64,000 nt of DNA from Yponomeuta sedellus (GCA_934045075.1 OW203722.1:18073486-18137485), one strand, 5' to 3'. Positions 31,626 to 43,079 are shown, numbered from the stretch's first letter. The notes: generated from the letters alone by a model not told the origin. Numbers and translations: made by a program.

Positions 31626-31854
31626 CACAGGAAACATATCACATGAAAAAATGCACAGTATTCATCTCAGTTACAAACAAGGAAAAGAAAAAACATTCAC
31701 ATAAATACAAGATAGGATAGGGAAAAGTCAGAGCAGATATACACTATCTTAATACAATAAATTGTATATAATTTGAACCTAAAAATGAATGAAGTCAAAA
31801 TATTCTTGTCATATTTTAATAATACCTAATACCAAATAAATAATACCAAAAATC

Positions 31855-32000
31855 AATAGGTGCAGTGTAATGGAGTGTAAGTGTAAAAGTATAAAGGATC
31901 GAAGCTGAGGGAAAGAGGGTGGGAGGTATTTTTGTGTATGTCTTGTGTTTGTGTGAGCTGGGAGCGTTGGTACGCGTTTTATGTATGTCTGTATAAAATT
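31855..32000 (+). repeat. Dispersed repeat G, copy 2
   Basis: ataggtgcagtgtaatggag, gagggaaagagggtggg, ttgtgtgagctgggagc. Counterpart of the minus-strand copy at 6,490-6,680. Confidence 0.6.
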
Positions 32001-32339
32001 AGTCTAGTTCTTATGCTATTCAAGCTTCACTATTCAAACAAGGTTACAATAGCTTGCCCAAAGAGATACTTTACTTTGCAGTGCGTTAACCGTCATTAAG
32101 GAAGTACAAAACTCTTTTTTCAAGCAGAAGAAACGGAAAAAAGTATTCTTAATTAAAAGTGGGAGACCCTGAAAAATGCTTCGTTTTAATTGCAGCAGTT
32201 TGTTGTTTGAATACCGACTTGAGGAAATAGAGCTTTTGCTAAGTGCTAGTTAGATATAACGATACACTTAGCACTCCAAGTAGATGCATAGCAAAGAACA
32301 TTTAGTTTAACACTTATAAAAGTTACATGCAGCCTAAAG

Positions 32340-32660
32340 AGGAATAATAAAGTTACATCATATCATCATCAACCCAATATGTCCCCACCGAGGGGCACGG
32401 GTCTCTTCCCTGAGGAATGTATAGGCCATACTCCATTACAGGGGCTAAGTCCGGATTGGTGGAGGTTTGCGAAACTAGTGGCTGGTCTTACTGTTAGAAG
32501 TTTAACGTGCCATACGAAGCACAGAATTGCTCGGAAAAATGCCACTAGCGTTATGTAGTCATAGACGGTTTGCCCATCCATGCACTGAACACGCCCTGTG
32601 TTGCTTCATCTTCGTGATCGTTTAAGATCACTCAGGCTGCCGGGACTACGAGCGATTCAA
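32340..32660 (-). repeat. 5S rRNA-derived SINE (copy 5)
   Basis: Minus strand from 32,660: gcagcctgagtgatcttaaa, gaagcaacacagggcgtg, catggatgggcaaacc, then the body, ending near tatgtccccaccgaggggc. Same subfamily as the copy at 9,640. Confidence 0.8.
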
Positions 32661-32719
32661 AACGTTACATAAAGATATTAAATTTATACTTTTTAAGAAT
32701 AAATAAATTTGATTATGAT

Positions 32720-32870
32720 GTTATCAACCCCACTGCTGAGGCATGGGTCACTTCCTGCATCACAGGAAGGTTGGATCATACTCCACCACAGGGGCCAAGT
32801 CCGGGTTGGTGGAGAATTGTAAGATTGTAAGTTATCAAGCCGCCCAAAAGGCCTGTGACATAGCTTAGTG
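32720..32870 (-). repeat. 5S rRNA-derived SINE (copy 6), 3' part
   Basis: Contains cactgctgaggcatgggtc, gcatcacaggaaggttgg and gggccaagtccgggttggtg. The head is missing. Confidence 0.7.
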
Positions 32871-32884
32871 ACTAAAAAAATAAA

Positions 32885-33072
32885 TATAACTAGCTGACCC
32901 AGCTAATTTCGTACAGCCTAACAGTCGATTCGTTAATTTTTTTAATTTTTTCTCTCCGTAAGAACCATCCTCGTCCTTAAGAATGTTCTAAAAAAGAATT
33001 AACGAAATCTGTTCAGCTGCTCTCGAGATTTGCGCTTACCAACATATCCAACGATTCATTTTTATATTATAG
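32885..33072 (+). repeat. Dispersed repeat J, copy 1
   Basis: aactagctgacccagctaat, ctctccgtaagaaccatcct, ttcagctgctctcgag and gcgcttaccaacatat in order. The same order at 50,957-51,146; a start-only fragment at about 40,530. Confidence 0.8.
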
Positions 33073-33079
33073 ATAAAAA

Positions 33080-33985
33080 TATTTTTATTTTATATCGAAT
33101 GGTGAAGACCTGTACTGCAGAAGTCCTGCAAAATGTGTAGAAACTGGGAGGAAGAAAAGAAAATTGTATTTGAGTGTCATTTATCAAAACTATTTATTCA
33201 AATTGTTCGCATGGAAATATATAATTCACTTGATTTACTTACAGTCTTATTCAGGACAACATGCTGTTTTAAAACACTGCTCAAAAGCATTTTAGATTAG
33301 AAAAATACAAGCTAAAATAAATATTTAAAGAAGATATTTAGAAGTAACTACGTGGAAATCTGTAATGTTATTAATCTTAAATGTTAAGAATTTGTCACTG
33401 AATTCCCGTATTGCGTATCGCGCATTGTCGATTTCCCTATCATTAAGTAAAATAAAACTAAATAAACTGCATTTGGGAAGACCTACCAACCACTGGCTTT
33501 GAACAGAAATTAAATAAAGAGTTCTCTAAAATGACAAACTTCTGGTTTCCAATAGTTTTTTTGCCAAGCTATTAGTGTTTCCAGTCCACTTGTAAGTTTT
33601 TCGAATTCCAATTTCAAACGAAGTCTCTGGGTGCCACCTTTCCCTTGTTTTCGTCAAAATCAGTATACTTTAACCCCTTCTCAAAAGTTACCCGGCTCAT
33701 AATATGCGCTGGGAAGTCGCAAAAACTAAGTGAAGTCTCTTTATTGAGAATCGCTTTGAAGGCGCGTCACCCCTTACTTTATTACCTTTCTCACAGAGGA
33801 AAAAACTTTCTGGAAAATTGTTTATTATCGCTGAGGAAAAAGCGGAATGTTTTCGTAAAGATTGTTTTGTAAATCACTACACATTATTAACTTCGTCGTA
33901 ATGTCGAAATTACTTACTTTAATTTTTGTCGATTTTCTACTTGAGTTTTTGGTAAGTAATTCCGTAATTGAGTTAGTCATTTTAT
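33080..33985. other. Unannotated stretch
   Basis: The 75-codon + frame at 33,645 has no recognisable motif. Nothing supported. Confidence 0.4.
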
Positions 33986-33989
33986 TAAT

Positions 33990-34535
33990 AGCCAAGTGGC
34001 CAAGTGCAAGTTGAAGTCATGCACCGAGGGTTCCGTACATATCATAATTATATAGTCTAGGAATCAAGTCTCGCTATCTTTTTCGAGCTTTCCGAACTTC
34101 AAAAGTAATTTCTATATTTTAATTACAAATTAAAACTATGCAGCTTAAAGATTTTTCCTATACTTCTAGAATAAGACGATTTTACTTGCCAAATTTCATT
34201 GTTCTAGGTCAAAAAGACGTAACCAAATTTCTTTGTTTGGTGAACTTTGATTTTCTTCAGTGTCAAAATATACGCTCTTTTGCGGCATAATTGGCTGCAA
34301 CTTTTCGTTCATTAACTTATTTTTTTCTCATAACTTGAATGAACTGTAGACCTGAGAGAAAAAAGAGAAGGTTTTAATTTCAACTCGTTACTTTGTAGCG
34401 TTGCTGAGATAAATGGTTTTGACAGACAGACGGACGATGGTACGATGGTATGACGATACAGATGGACTAACGGACGGACAGCAAAATGGTCCTATAAGGG
34501 TTTCGTTTTCCTTTTTGAGGTACTGAACCCTAAGA
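33990..34535 (+). repeat. Dispersed repeat I, uninterrupted copy
   Basis: From ccaagtgcaagttgaagtca and gagggttccgtac through ggaatcaagtctcgc to gacagacagacggacg, ggtcctataagggtttcg and gtactgaaccctaa. These are landmarks of a widespread lepidopteran non-coding repeat. Confidence 0.65.
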
Positions 34536-34539
34536 ACAA

Positions 34540-35745
34540 GATAAAGATACACAAAAAGGACGTGGGGCAAGGGTGCGGAAAAGACGAATCGCCTTTTCCA
34601 TTCTTTTTCATACAAAATGTAAGGAGTGGACGGGCGAAGCCCACACTAATGGGGTGAGGGCGCGGATTCTATACCGTCTTTTCCGCGTCTTTCCCAGTCC
34701 TATGCTAAGCGTTGAAGAAATCAGTCTCAAGACCGATCACTTCCTTATTGTTGCGAAACAATAGAAGCATAAACTATTCTGAGATCATAAACTAATCATA
34801 GCTAAAAACAACTGTCATCTACCCATAGACATTAATATCGTAGCTGAGGTAATTTACTACCCGGTATCAAGCTATCTTAAGGGTCTGTCCTAAACTAAAT
34901 AACGACACTAATGGAAAAAACATATCTAGGTTTATAATATGTTTAAATAACGTTAATGGCTATTATTTTCAGAGCGATACGCTCTGAAAAAAGAAACAGA
35001 GAGTTTTATTTTTAAAAACACAATTCCTCTAAAACTCCCACTCCTCCACTCCACTCCAACTCCACTCCTCAGAGGCAGCTTAAATAATCTGTGTTTATGT
35101 TTTTACCTTTAACGCAGTGTGTACTATTTAAACCTGCTCTGTGAAGGTTTTTAAGAAAGCGATTTTTATAAATATGACCGTTAAACTTGAAAGCTTATCT
35201 GAAAAGTTTAAGCAAGAACCGATTAAAGTCGTGGTACTCTGGATTCCAGGTTTTAAAATTAGCTATCGTTAATTTATAATGTCAAAGGTATTTAAAAACG
35301 GAAAAAAATTCTTTGTTGTATGGAAGCCCCGCAATGTTTATTTCATTATATTTTCAATATTTATAATTTGTGATAATTGTAACTGTCTAACTAAGACGTT
35401 TAATGAGATTCAGCCTGGTGACAAACAGACAGTCGGACAGTGAAGTCTTAGTAATAGGGCCCCGTTCTTACCTTAAAGATGAATTAAGTAGTACCAGGTT
35501 GCCCCTTAATTGCTTCTACCTGAGCTAGACAAAACATTGTAGTGAGGGCCAGTTACAAGACTATTTTGCTACATATCACAAGTACAAAATGGGTATTAGG
35601 TTCCATACACACTAGTCGAAACGGAAGTGCCCACAGTCTGACATTTTGGCGATCTACCAGCACCGCATTGCTTCATAGTGTATCAGTAATCTTAGGGTAG
35701 TGTTGACTAGTAACTGCTGGACCGTATAGAAAAACTAAAAAAAAA
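34540..35745. other. Unannotated stretch
   Basis: A short stem (cagagcgatacgctctg) lies at about 34,969. No gene supported. Confidence 0.4.
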
Positions 35746-35747
35746 CT

Positions 35748-36772
35748 ATTGAAAATAAATTAATTTAATGGAAAATATAGGCGAGAAAATAGAGACAGTG
35801 ACGTTGACAAAACATGTGATAGTAAAACAGAATAATAAAAAGGAGTTATTGCTAAAAATAGATTTAATGGAAGATGTTGGCTAGAGAATGGTATGAGATA
35901 GTGACGTTGACAAAACATGTGATAGTAAAACAGGATAATAAAAAGGAGTTATTGCTAAAAATAGATTTAATGGAAGATGTTGGCTAGAGAATGGTATGAG
36001 ATAGTGACGTTGACAAAACATGTGATAGTAAAACAGGATAATTAAAAGGAGTTATTGCTAAAAATAGATTTAATGAAAGATGTTGGCTAGAGAATGGTAT
36101 GAGATAGTGACGTTGACAAAACATGTGACAGTAAAACAGGATAATAAAAAGGAGTTATTGCTAAAAATAGATTTAATGAAAGATGTTGGCTAGAGAATGG
36201 TATGAGATAGTGACGTTGACAAAACATGTGATAGTAAAACAGGATAATAAAAAGGAGTTATTGCTAAAAATAGATTTAATGAAAGATGTTGGCTAGAGAA
36301 TGGTATGAGATAGTGACGTTGACAAAACATGTGACAGTAAAACAGGATAATAAAAAGGAGTTATTGCTAAAAATAGATTTAATGGAAGATGTTGGCTAGA
36401 GAATGGTATGAGATAGTGACGTTGACAAAACATGTGACAGTAAAACAGGATAATAAAAAGGAGTTATTGCTAAAAATAGATTTAATGGAAGATGTTGGCT
36501 AGAGAATGGTATGAGATAGTGACGTTGACAAAACATGTGATAGTAAAACAGGATAATAAAAAGGAGTTATTGCTAAAAATAGATTTAATGGAAGATGTTG
36601 GCTAGAGAATGGTATGAGATAGTGACGTTGACAAAACATGTGACAGTAAAACAGGATAATAAAAAGGAGTTATTGCTAAAAATAGATTTAATGGAAGATG
36701 TTGGCTAGAGAATGGTATGAGATAGTGACGTTGACAAAACATGTGACAGTAAAACAGGATAATAAAAAGGAG
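35748..36772. repeat. Minisatellite, 103-bp unit, about ten copies
   Basis: ggagttattgctaaaaatag recurs at 35,842, 35,945, 36,048, 36,151, 36,254, 36,357, 36,460, 36,563 and 36,666, an exact 103-bp period. Units differ at only a few sites (gatagt/gacagt, ggaaga/gaaaga). Frames read through it are artefacts. Confidence 0.97.
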
Positions 36773-37480
36773 GTAAAACTGCCCGCCATATGCAAATGTT
36801 GGGATACGGGTGAACTGTTTGGGAAAACTGAAGATAAACTAAGGAAATGACTAATAGTAGATCTTAAGAAAAATGTAGGCAAGAGAAAGATATGAGAGAA
36901 TGACGATGTAAAAATCTGTGATATTAAAATAGAATAATAAAAAGGAGGTAAAACTGTTCGCAAAATGCAAATATTGGGTTACGGGTGGACTGTATAAGAA
37001 AACTGAAGAGAAACGAAGGAAAAGACTAATAAGATATGTAATGGAAAATTTTGGCGAGAGATTGGTATGAGACAGTGACGTTGACAAAATGTGTGGCAGT
37101 AAAACGGAATAGTAAAAAGGGGGTAAAACTGCTCGCAACATGCAAGTTTCGGGTTTCGGATGGACTGTTTAAGAAAACTGAACAGAAACTAAGAAAAATT
37201 CTAATAATAGATGCAGGCGAGAGAAATATAAATATGAGAGAATAACGTAGTAAAAATTTGTGAGATTAAACAGAATAATAAAAAGGAGGTAAAACTGCGT
37301 GCAATATACAAAAGTTGGGCTACGGGTGGACTGTATACGAAAGCTGAGGAAAAAGTAAGGAAAAGGCTTATAATGGATTTAATTTTTGATTTAGATTTGA
37401 TTTAATCAAATGTTGGCGAAGGAATGGTATGAGACAGTGACGTGGACAAAATATGTGGCAGTAAATACAAAATAAAAAGG
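36773..37480. repeat. Older tandem units of 165-195 bp adjoining the minisatellite
   Basis: ggaggtaaaactg or gggggtaaaactg recurs at about 36,769, 36,944, 37,119 and 37,284. Units share the 103-bp unit's sequence (ggtatgagacagtgacgttg, aataaaaaggag) plus about 70 bp more (gggttacgggtggactgtat). They are well diverged from each other. Confidence 0.85.
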
Positions 37481-37682
37481 AGAACAAACGTTATATTTAA
37501 ACGCCATTCGCCATACTCGATATTATTGAAGTGAAGAGGTTTGTCAAGATTGCGTCAAGTAGCAAGCCCCTACCAATCTGGTATATATGCGCAAGTTTAT
37601 GTAATACAATGACTGTTGATTGGTTTGGACATAATTATGGAGAGAGTGAAGGAAGGGCAATTGACAGAAAGAATATAATCAT

Positions 37683-37772
37683 ATGTTTTCTAAATTACGT
37701 TCATTTGTGAATTTGTTATAGCAATACCGCTCGCTAACCGCGAAGGAAAACGTCATGAGGAAACCCAAGTAT
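37683..37772 (+). repeat. SINE family B core fragment
   Basis: tacgttcatttgtgaatttg, ccgctcgctaaccgcgaagg, cgtcatgaggaaaccc. Confidence 0.65.
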
Positions 37773-37857
37773 CTAAAGTATTTACATTCCTTAGCGCTCT
37801 CTACGTACAATTACCCAACTATGAGGCTAAGACAAACAATAAAGTGTTTTCTACATC

Positions 37858-37908
<51 letters not shown>

Positions 37909-37915
37909 TGGTCTT

Positions 37916-37957
<42 letters not shown>

Positions 37958-37966
37958 AAGACCAGT
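37858..37966. repeat. (TA)n tract and 60-bp perfect palindrome with (TA)n core
   Basis: A TA run at 37,858-37,905 precedes actggtcttaga, a second TA run and the exact reverse complement tctaagaccagt (37,907-37,966). Confidence 0.95.
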
Positions 37967-37969
37967 AAT

Positions 37970-38374
37970 ATTAGATCCAACTAACTAGCAGCGGAAGATT
38001 TTTACGAAGCTCCGAAGCTCGTAAGATCAGCATAGCTATACAATTAGTAGTGACTTTTTTATGGAAAGTTTTTACTCTTAAGTCAGCTAGATCTATCTTC
38101 AACCTAATTCCTAACAACCGCTACTACAATATGGGCCTTAGAGTCAGCAAAAACAATGTTAATTTATAGCTCTGGTCTGAAAGGGTTAGATGGTATCGAG
38201 CCTGTTGTAAATTATGCCCTAAGTTTCGAATTTTGTCGATATAGATGATATCTGTGGAAATTGTACGGGCAACTAAGACACGTTACAAATGAATGCCTAG
38301 TTTAGATAACACGCTCGCAACTATTGTACCTAATGACCGGCTTCTGGAAGTGACGTTTACACGCTGTTTAACTT
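37970..38374. other. Unannotated stretch
   Basis: Nothing recognised. Confidence 0.4.
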
Positions 38375-38386
38375 GTTCTATTGTTA

Positions 38387-38724
38387 TTTTTAAAAAACTA
38401 TTTAGAGGCTAAAAATTTCACCCATGCCGGGATTCGAACCCGCAACCTCTGGCTATCCGTGCCAGCGCTCTACCAATTTAGCCAATGGGCGACCCACCGG
38501 CGTCAGTGAAATTTCGAACCTCTTTACACTATTCTCTGTATTACGTACAGGCAGCGACATCTGGCTTAAGCAAATTGCATCACTTACAGCCCCGACTACC
38601 TACTTTGCAGTAAGGTTTTACATCGGAACGATATCACTGTACCCACATGATTATACTATTTTTGTTTTTAATGCACTAACCCGTGCTAAGGACAAATTTT
38701 AAAAACCTATTTAGAGGCTAAATA
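38387..38724 (-). repeat. SINE family A, long form, complete with target-site duplication
   Basis: gttctattgtta flanks it exactly at 38,375-38,386 and 38,725-38,736. Read on the minus strand the element starts with tagcctctaaataggttttt, then the body (gtccttagcacgggttagtg ... gcaaagtaggtagtcggggc), the leader (cgtaatacagagaatagtg), the tRNA-like module (gggttcgaatcccgg) and again tagcctctaaatag. The tail sequence is thus present at both ends, as expected for a read-through from one unit into the next. Confidence 0.9.
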
Positions 38725-38736
38725 GTTCTATTGTTA

Positions 38737-39305
38737 GTTTAGTATTCGTGCATTCTCTTTTTATTGTCTTTTCCATATGTCTCTATATAGGTACACGATA
38801 TTGTCTTAATTTCCTCATCGCGTAGATTGTTATTATAACGTACCTATACATGTATGTTATAATACCTATAGGTAACTGTTTATTTAGGTATACTGTTATT
38901 TATATAAGTAGTGTATTAATATATATTCATAGTTGCACCAACTTTCCGTCTGTTATTTCCTTCAGCAACTTAGAAATCGCTTTAAGCAATAAGGCCACCA
39001 ATTGTACCTTGTATCTTTACGTGTTTTATAAATTGTGCTCTGGTATACCAGAAAGAATATTCTTATCTTATTTACACATTTGATCTGGTTGGAAAATGCA
39101 GTTTTACAATCGTAGTGCTTATTATATATTAAACGAGTCAAATCGCGATTATTTATTTGGTAAAACGTAATTACCTTATTTCCCGACATTTCGGCAGCAT
39201 TACAACAACTGTCGTCTCGGGTAGACTACCCGATAGGGTCTAGTCAAAAAGAACAGAAGTGTAAAACGGTTACATTTTTCTATGTAGAAATAGTTATTTG
39301 TTATA
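38737..39305. other. Mostly unannotated; possible LINE 3' end piece
   Basis: aaatcgctttaagcaataag and ggccaccaattgtacc at 38,975-39,010 resemble the LINE 3' UTR at 24,190-24,220. No other signal. Confidence 0.35.
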
Positions 39306-39308
39306 CAA

Positions 39309-39473
39309 GAGTGCAAAGTTGCTTTTTAACCGCGTGTTCAATTTTGATGACCTCGCTTACGCTCAGGATTCTAAAATTGAATCACGAGCGCAGCGAGTGA
39401 TTTAAAATTAGAATCCTGAGCGTTAGGGAGGGAATCAAAAGAGCACGAGGTGAAAAATCTTTGCACTCGAGTG
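39309..39473. mobile_element. 165-bp fold-back repeat
   Basis: The outer ends gagtgcaaag and ctttgcactc are inverted; the inner arms acgctcaggattctaaaatt (39,360 on) and its near-complement at 39,398-39,424 flank an 11-nt centre (gagcgcagcga). Arms are diverged by small indels. Non-coding. Confidence 0.7.
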
Positions 39474-39905
39474 CAACACGTAACTTTTCATTCCACCTCA
39501 GCGAGGAAATGACGAGATGCAAAAAAAAACGTTTACAAACACAAAATAGGTACACTTTTTTAATTCACAAACTTAGTGCACACGATGTTCTAAATTCAAT
39601 TTACTTTATCCTCTAGAAAATAAAAACGGCTTTTCCACTCAGATATTGAAGATTAAAAATACTCTTTCCGAGATGGTGGGATGAAAAATAATTTACTTTG
39701 AAACGGTTAGCGCGTAGTAACTTTGTAGCCATTTTTGATGATATTTCAAAAATTTATACTCAATTGAATAACATTTTTGATATTTTGGCAAGTAGAACTT
39801 TCTAATTTCGGGCGTAAAAGAATCACCTTCTTTATGCAAGGTATTGCTGTTACGTCCTGTATGAATCATGTTCTCTTAGTGTAGCATATAATAGGTACTG
39901 AAAAT
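39474..39905. other. Unannotated stretch
   Basis: Nothing supported. Confidence 0.4.
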
Positions 39906-39906
39906 A

Positions 39907-40095
39907 ACATACATACATACATACATACATAGCCTCACGCCTGTATCCCAGAGGGGTAGGCAGAGACCAGGGACTGCCACTTGCCAGGATCCTGACAGAT
40001 CACCTTCACTTCATCAACGTTCATAAGTCGTTGCATGCACGCACGCCGGTTCCGGGTACTTTTTATCTTTCCCCTTGCTAATACATCCATACTGA
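39907..40095 (+). repeat. Dispersed repeat with CCCAGAGGGGT motif (copy 3), preceded by (ACAT)n
   Basis: After an (ACAT)n run: cctcacgcctgtatcccaga, ggggtaggcagagacc, gggactgccacttgcc, cgttgcatgcacgcacgcc. Confidence 0.7.
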
Positions 40096-40600
40096 AAATA
40101 AATTGTATACAATACAGCAATGCAGTGCTATAATTTCAGTCCAGCATATTCTGCTAGATGCTACAGGCTAAATAGGGAAATAAACGCAACACACGTATAA
40201 TCATTTCAATTTTCGAGCGTGTTACTAATGTAATAATAGTCTGCCCCAACAATTTCATGCGTAATCAATTTATAATTAAATTAAGTAGATCCTAACGACA
40301 GGGCGAGTTCTAATCACACCTCTGTCAGACACTGATATGTTAATATTATGACTTATCAATTGACTGTAATGAAGCTAAATTAAAGCAATAAGCGATCATG
40401 AAGTGTCTGAACCTTCGGACGGAGGTTAATACCGCTCAAACCCGATCATTATCGTAGATATTAACTAGCTACCTCGTACCTTTAATCAGACAATTGTTAT
40501 ATATAGCGATCGGAATATTATTATTGACTAGCTGTCCCGGCTAACTTCGAACCACCACCGAATCCGTTTATATGATTCTCGTTACTGTAGTATTTTTTAT
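40096..40600. other. Mostly unannotated; start of repeat J near 40,530
   Basis: tagctgtcccggctaacttc at about 40,530 is the start of repeat J. Otherwise nothing. Confidence 0.4.
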
Positions 40601-40604
40601 GTAT

Positions 40605-40690
40605 TCTATAAGCGTCCCACTGCGGGGCACAGGCCTTCTGTCAGAGAGATAGAGTATGGGCTTAATAACCACCCGTGCCCACCGCAATGC
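40605..40690 (-). repeat. SINE family B 3' part
   Basis: cgtcccactgcggggcacag, aataaccacccgtgccc. Confidence 0.55.
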
Positions 40691-40964
40691 CACGGCAATG
40701 CAGTAAATATTAAAAAAAAGCAGCAATTAAATACATATATTGGAATTTGACTTGAAAAAAGGGTACGGTGATCTTAAACTACTATCCAACGGGAACGCAT
40801 TTTCGTGATATGAAGTATCTTACGTATCAATTCAGATCTTTGTCTGATCTGTATGCCAAGTTTCATGTAACTCTGTTCAGGCGTTATTGAAGCAACAAAC
40901 ATAAAAATATCTCCACAAACTAATTACAATTGTAATATTACATAGTAGAATTACTATTAAGCAG

Positions 40965-41170
40965 ATGTGACTGACGTGTAATTGCAGTCGTTAAGCCATG
41001 TCGGAGCCCTTGTGGGCGGCTTTTGATAACTTCTGACAATAAGGTCAGCACTGCCTTACAATCCTCCACCCACCCGGACCTCCGCGGCCTCCGTGGAGTA
41101 TGATCTAACCTTCTTGAGATGCAGGAAGAGACTCGTGCCCCAGCAGAGGGGTTATACAAAGGATTGATAT
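40965..41170 (+). repeat. 5S rRNA-derived SINE (copy 7), 3' part
   Basis: cagtcgttaagccatgtcgg, atcctccacccacccgga, gcaggaagagactcgtgccc, ending in gattgatatc. Confidence 0.8.
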
Positions 41171-41309
41171 CAATATATGGATGTATACACTTATGAATCG
41201 CTAAAATATATTGCCTCTTTGGTAGCCAGGTGAAAAGTAAAGTTATGCACCCGAGTGACAGTGCGTCTGTATCTAAAACTGGTACAAAATATTTTCATTC
41301 ATTCATAAC

Positions 41310-41480
41310 ACATCAGCCAATCAGCCTGTTGCCGTCCGCTGGTCATAGGCCTCCCCTAAAATACGCCAAGTTCTTCTGTCCTCGGCTTTCTAATATTTCT
41401 ATTCTTAGTTTTAAGAAATCATGGTTGTATTATTTTTCTCGTTATGCAATAAAGTGTTCTCTATCTATCTATCTATTTCC
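41310..41480. repeat. RTE 3' end piece (minus) and LINE tail (plus)
   Basis: ccgctggtcataggcctccc is the complement of RTE C-terminal codons. It is followed on the + strand by atggttgtattatttttctc, gcaataaagtgttctc and tatctatctatctat, the LINE 3' end also seen at 24,240-24,303. Confidence 0.6.
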
Positions 41481-41484
41481 AGCC

Positions 41485-42530
41485 ACTGCCAGCAATCCAG
41501 TAAAACATGCCGAAATCCAATGTCAATTTCATATTAAACTAAACTCTTGATGTAGTTTTACTTCTCAACTTGAGCGAATATCCCGAAGACGGCAGATGAC
41601 GTGCTCTAGAAAGCGGGAAACTCGTACCTTCTTAACATCGACTCGGGTAGTTTATTCAGAGTTTTGAGTGCAAACATAACTAGGGTCAGGGGTCTACTTT
41701 AACAAGATAGAAAGAATATTCTTTATTGTATGTAGACTAGAATTGATATAAGAGTAAAATACAATTAGCGTCCTCATTACTAAGAGTAATTTCTTCCAGA
41801 CAACCATTAACAACCCAGACAAACAAGGTCTAGTGAGTTGGTAAAAAAAAAAAAATAGCCCTTTGATTCTTGGAAAACTTGAATTTGGTGAGAAAATATT
41901 TCGGGCCGTACCCTATAGTAATTCTTCTTTAACAACAACATTTGAAACAGAACACAATATTTTTGTAATTTTGTATCCCTCGCAATGCTCTGACATGTAT
42001 TTAACGGGTCTATAATTTATAATATAAGCTAATATCGATTTCCGATAACTAAGGCCATTCTTGGAAAGTACTTTAAAGCCTTATGGTCTTATTTATAAAA
42101 AAAAGCAATTAAATAAAATCCTCAAGACGTTACAAGGAAATGACATAACCACAGATTAAATAAAATATCATTCTCAGGGGGTTTTAGTAGAACCATGTTT
42201 TTTTAGACAAAACTTTTTTATTCTTGGCCCTTCAATGGATATTATTCTTGGTTCAATGCTCTTGGTCCAAAAAATTGTTGACACATTTAATAAGATTTCG
42301 TTATTTTTCTTTCAATACAAGATATATTTTTTTCCATTGGTGGCACTGGTTAGCAACGGGCACAAAATGGTGGGTGCATGCAACAACTAATTACTGTTGA
42401 TGAAGCAAAAGAGATCTGTCATCTCTACCTACCCTTCCTGGACAAAGCCGTGAGATGTCATGTTTTAACCTTGTAAGCCCTGGTGTCCTATATATAGAGA
42501 TCATCTATGACTTTCTTAGTCGACATCCAT
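41485..42530. other. Unannotated stretch
   Basis: AT-rich; no gene seen. The part from about 42,330 may continue the decayed coding sequence of the next entry on the minus strand. Confidence 0.35.
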
Positions 42531-42535
42531 TGTTC

Positions 42536-42814
42536 TTAAAGTAGGAAATTGGGAAGGTCTACAACTGAGTCCATTATTGTTTCATAATTTTTTTGGTTAA
42601 TATGTTTTATTAAAATATTTGGAGCTTTTTTCTCTTCCAGCTGTTCAGAGGTTAATGCAGGAATCTTCCGAATGTTTAGCGGCAAAGAGAGTAGATGCCC
42701 TCCAGGCTCAGAGTCAGTGTTGAATGTTTTGAATAATGCAATGGGTTCATCTATGCGGTAGAGTAAAGTGTGAACATGTAAAGATAAACTTGTTTCGCAG
42801 TTTACGTGAAAGCT
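42536..42814 (-). pseudogene. Unidentified 92-codon open frame (possible coding remnant)
   Basis: Stop-to-stop frame without an early Met. Residues include LHVHTLLYRIDEPIALFKTF, GGHLLSLPLNIRKIPALTSE and NQKNYETIMDSVVDLPNFLL. Composition is protein-like (Pro-Leu rich turns, mixed charges), unlike the low-complexity frames around it. After the stop, shifted frames give further protein-like stretches (HLTALSRKGR), suggesting a frameshifted retrocopy or mobile-element ORF. I do not recognise the family. It could still be chance. Confidence 0.3.
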
Positions 42815-42819
42815 TTAGT

Positions 42820-43075
42820 TCATAATTTATTAGTCAGACCGACCGGCTTGTCTGGAACATCTGACGTTGCTTAGTAAACAGAGGTATACACAGAGTATGG
42901 TATAAGTACTTACCCCTTCCCTTTCTCTCCTGCTAGAGGACCAGAACGTCACGAGAAAAGTTTTATCCTATTGTTGGCTAGTACCGTCTTGCTTTATTTC
43001 ACCGCGTAAAGCGAGATGCAGCTACTCGATAGTGGCATGAAACTTTTATCTTGACCTCGTGTTCCTCTAGCCGGC
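42820..43075. other. Unannotated stretch
   Basis: Nothing recognised. Confidence 0.4.
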
Positions 43076-43079
43076 AGTG

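Noticed and set aside
34969..34990. Rho-independent terminator (stem followed by T or A run)
   Set aside because: A chance short stem in eukaryotic DNA.
35748..36772. Centromeric satellite
   Set aside because: Only about ten units, and lepidopteran chromosomes are holocentric; a local minisatellite is sufficient.
36688..37245. Minus- and plus-strand frames of 64-96 codons
   Set aside because: They read through tandem repeat units; no constraint visible.
37755..37988. 77-codon + frame with Ile-Tyr repeats
   Set aside because: Product of the (TA)n tracts.
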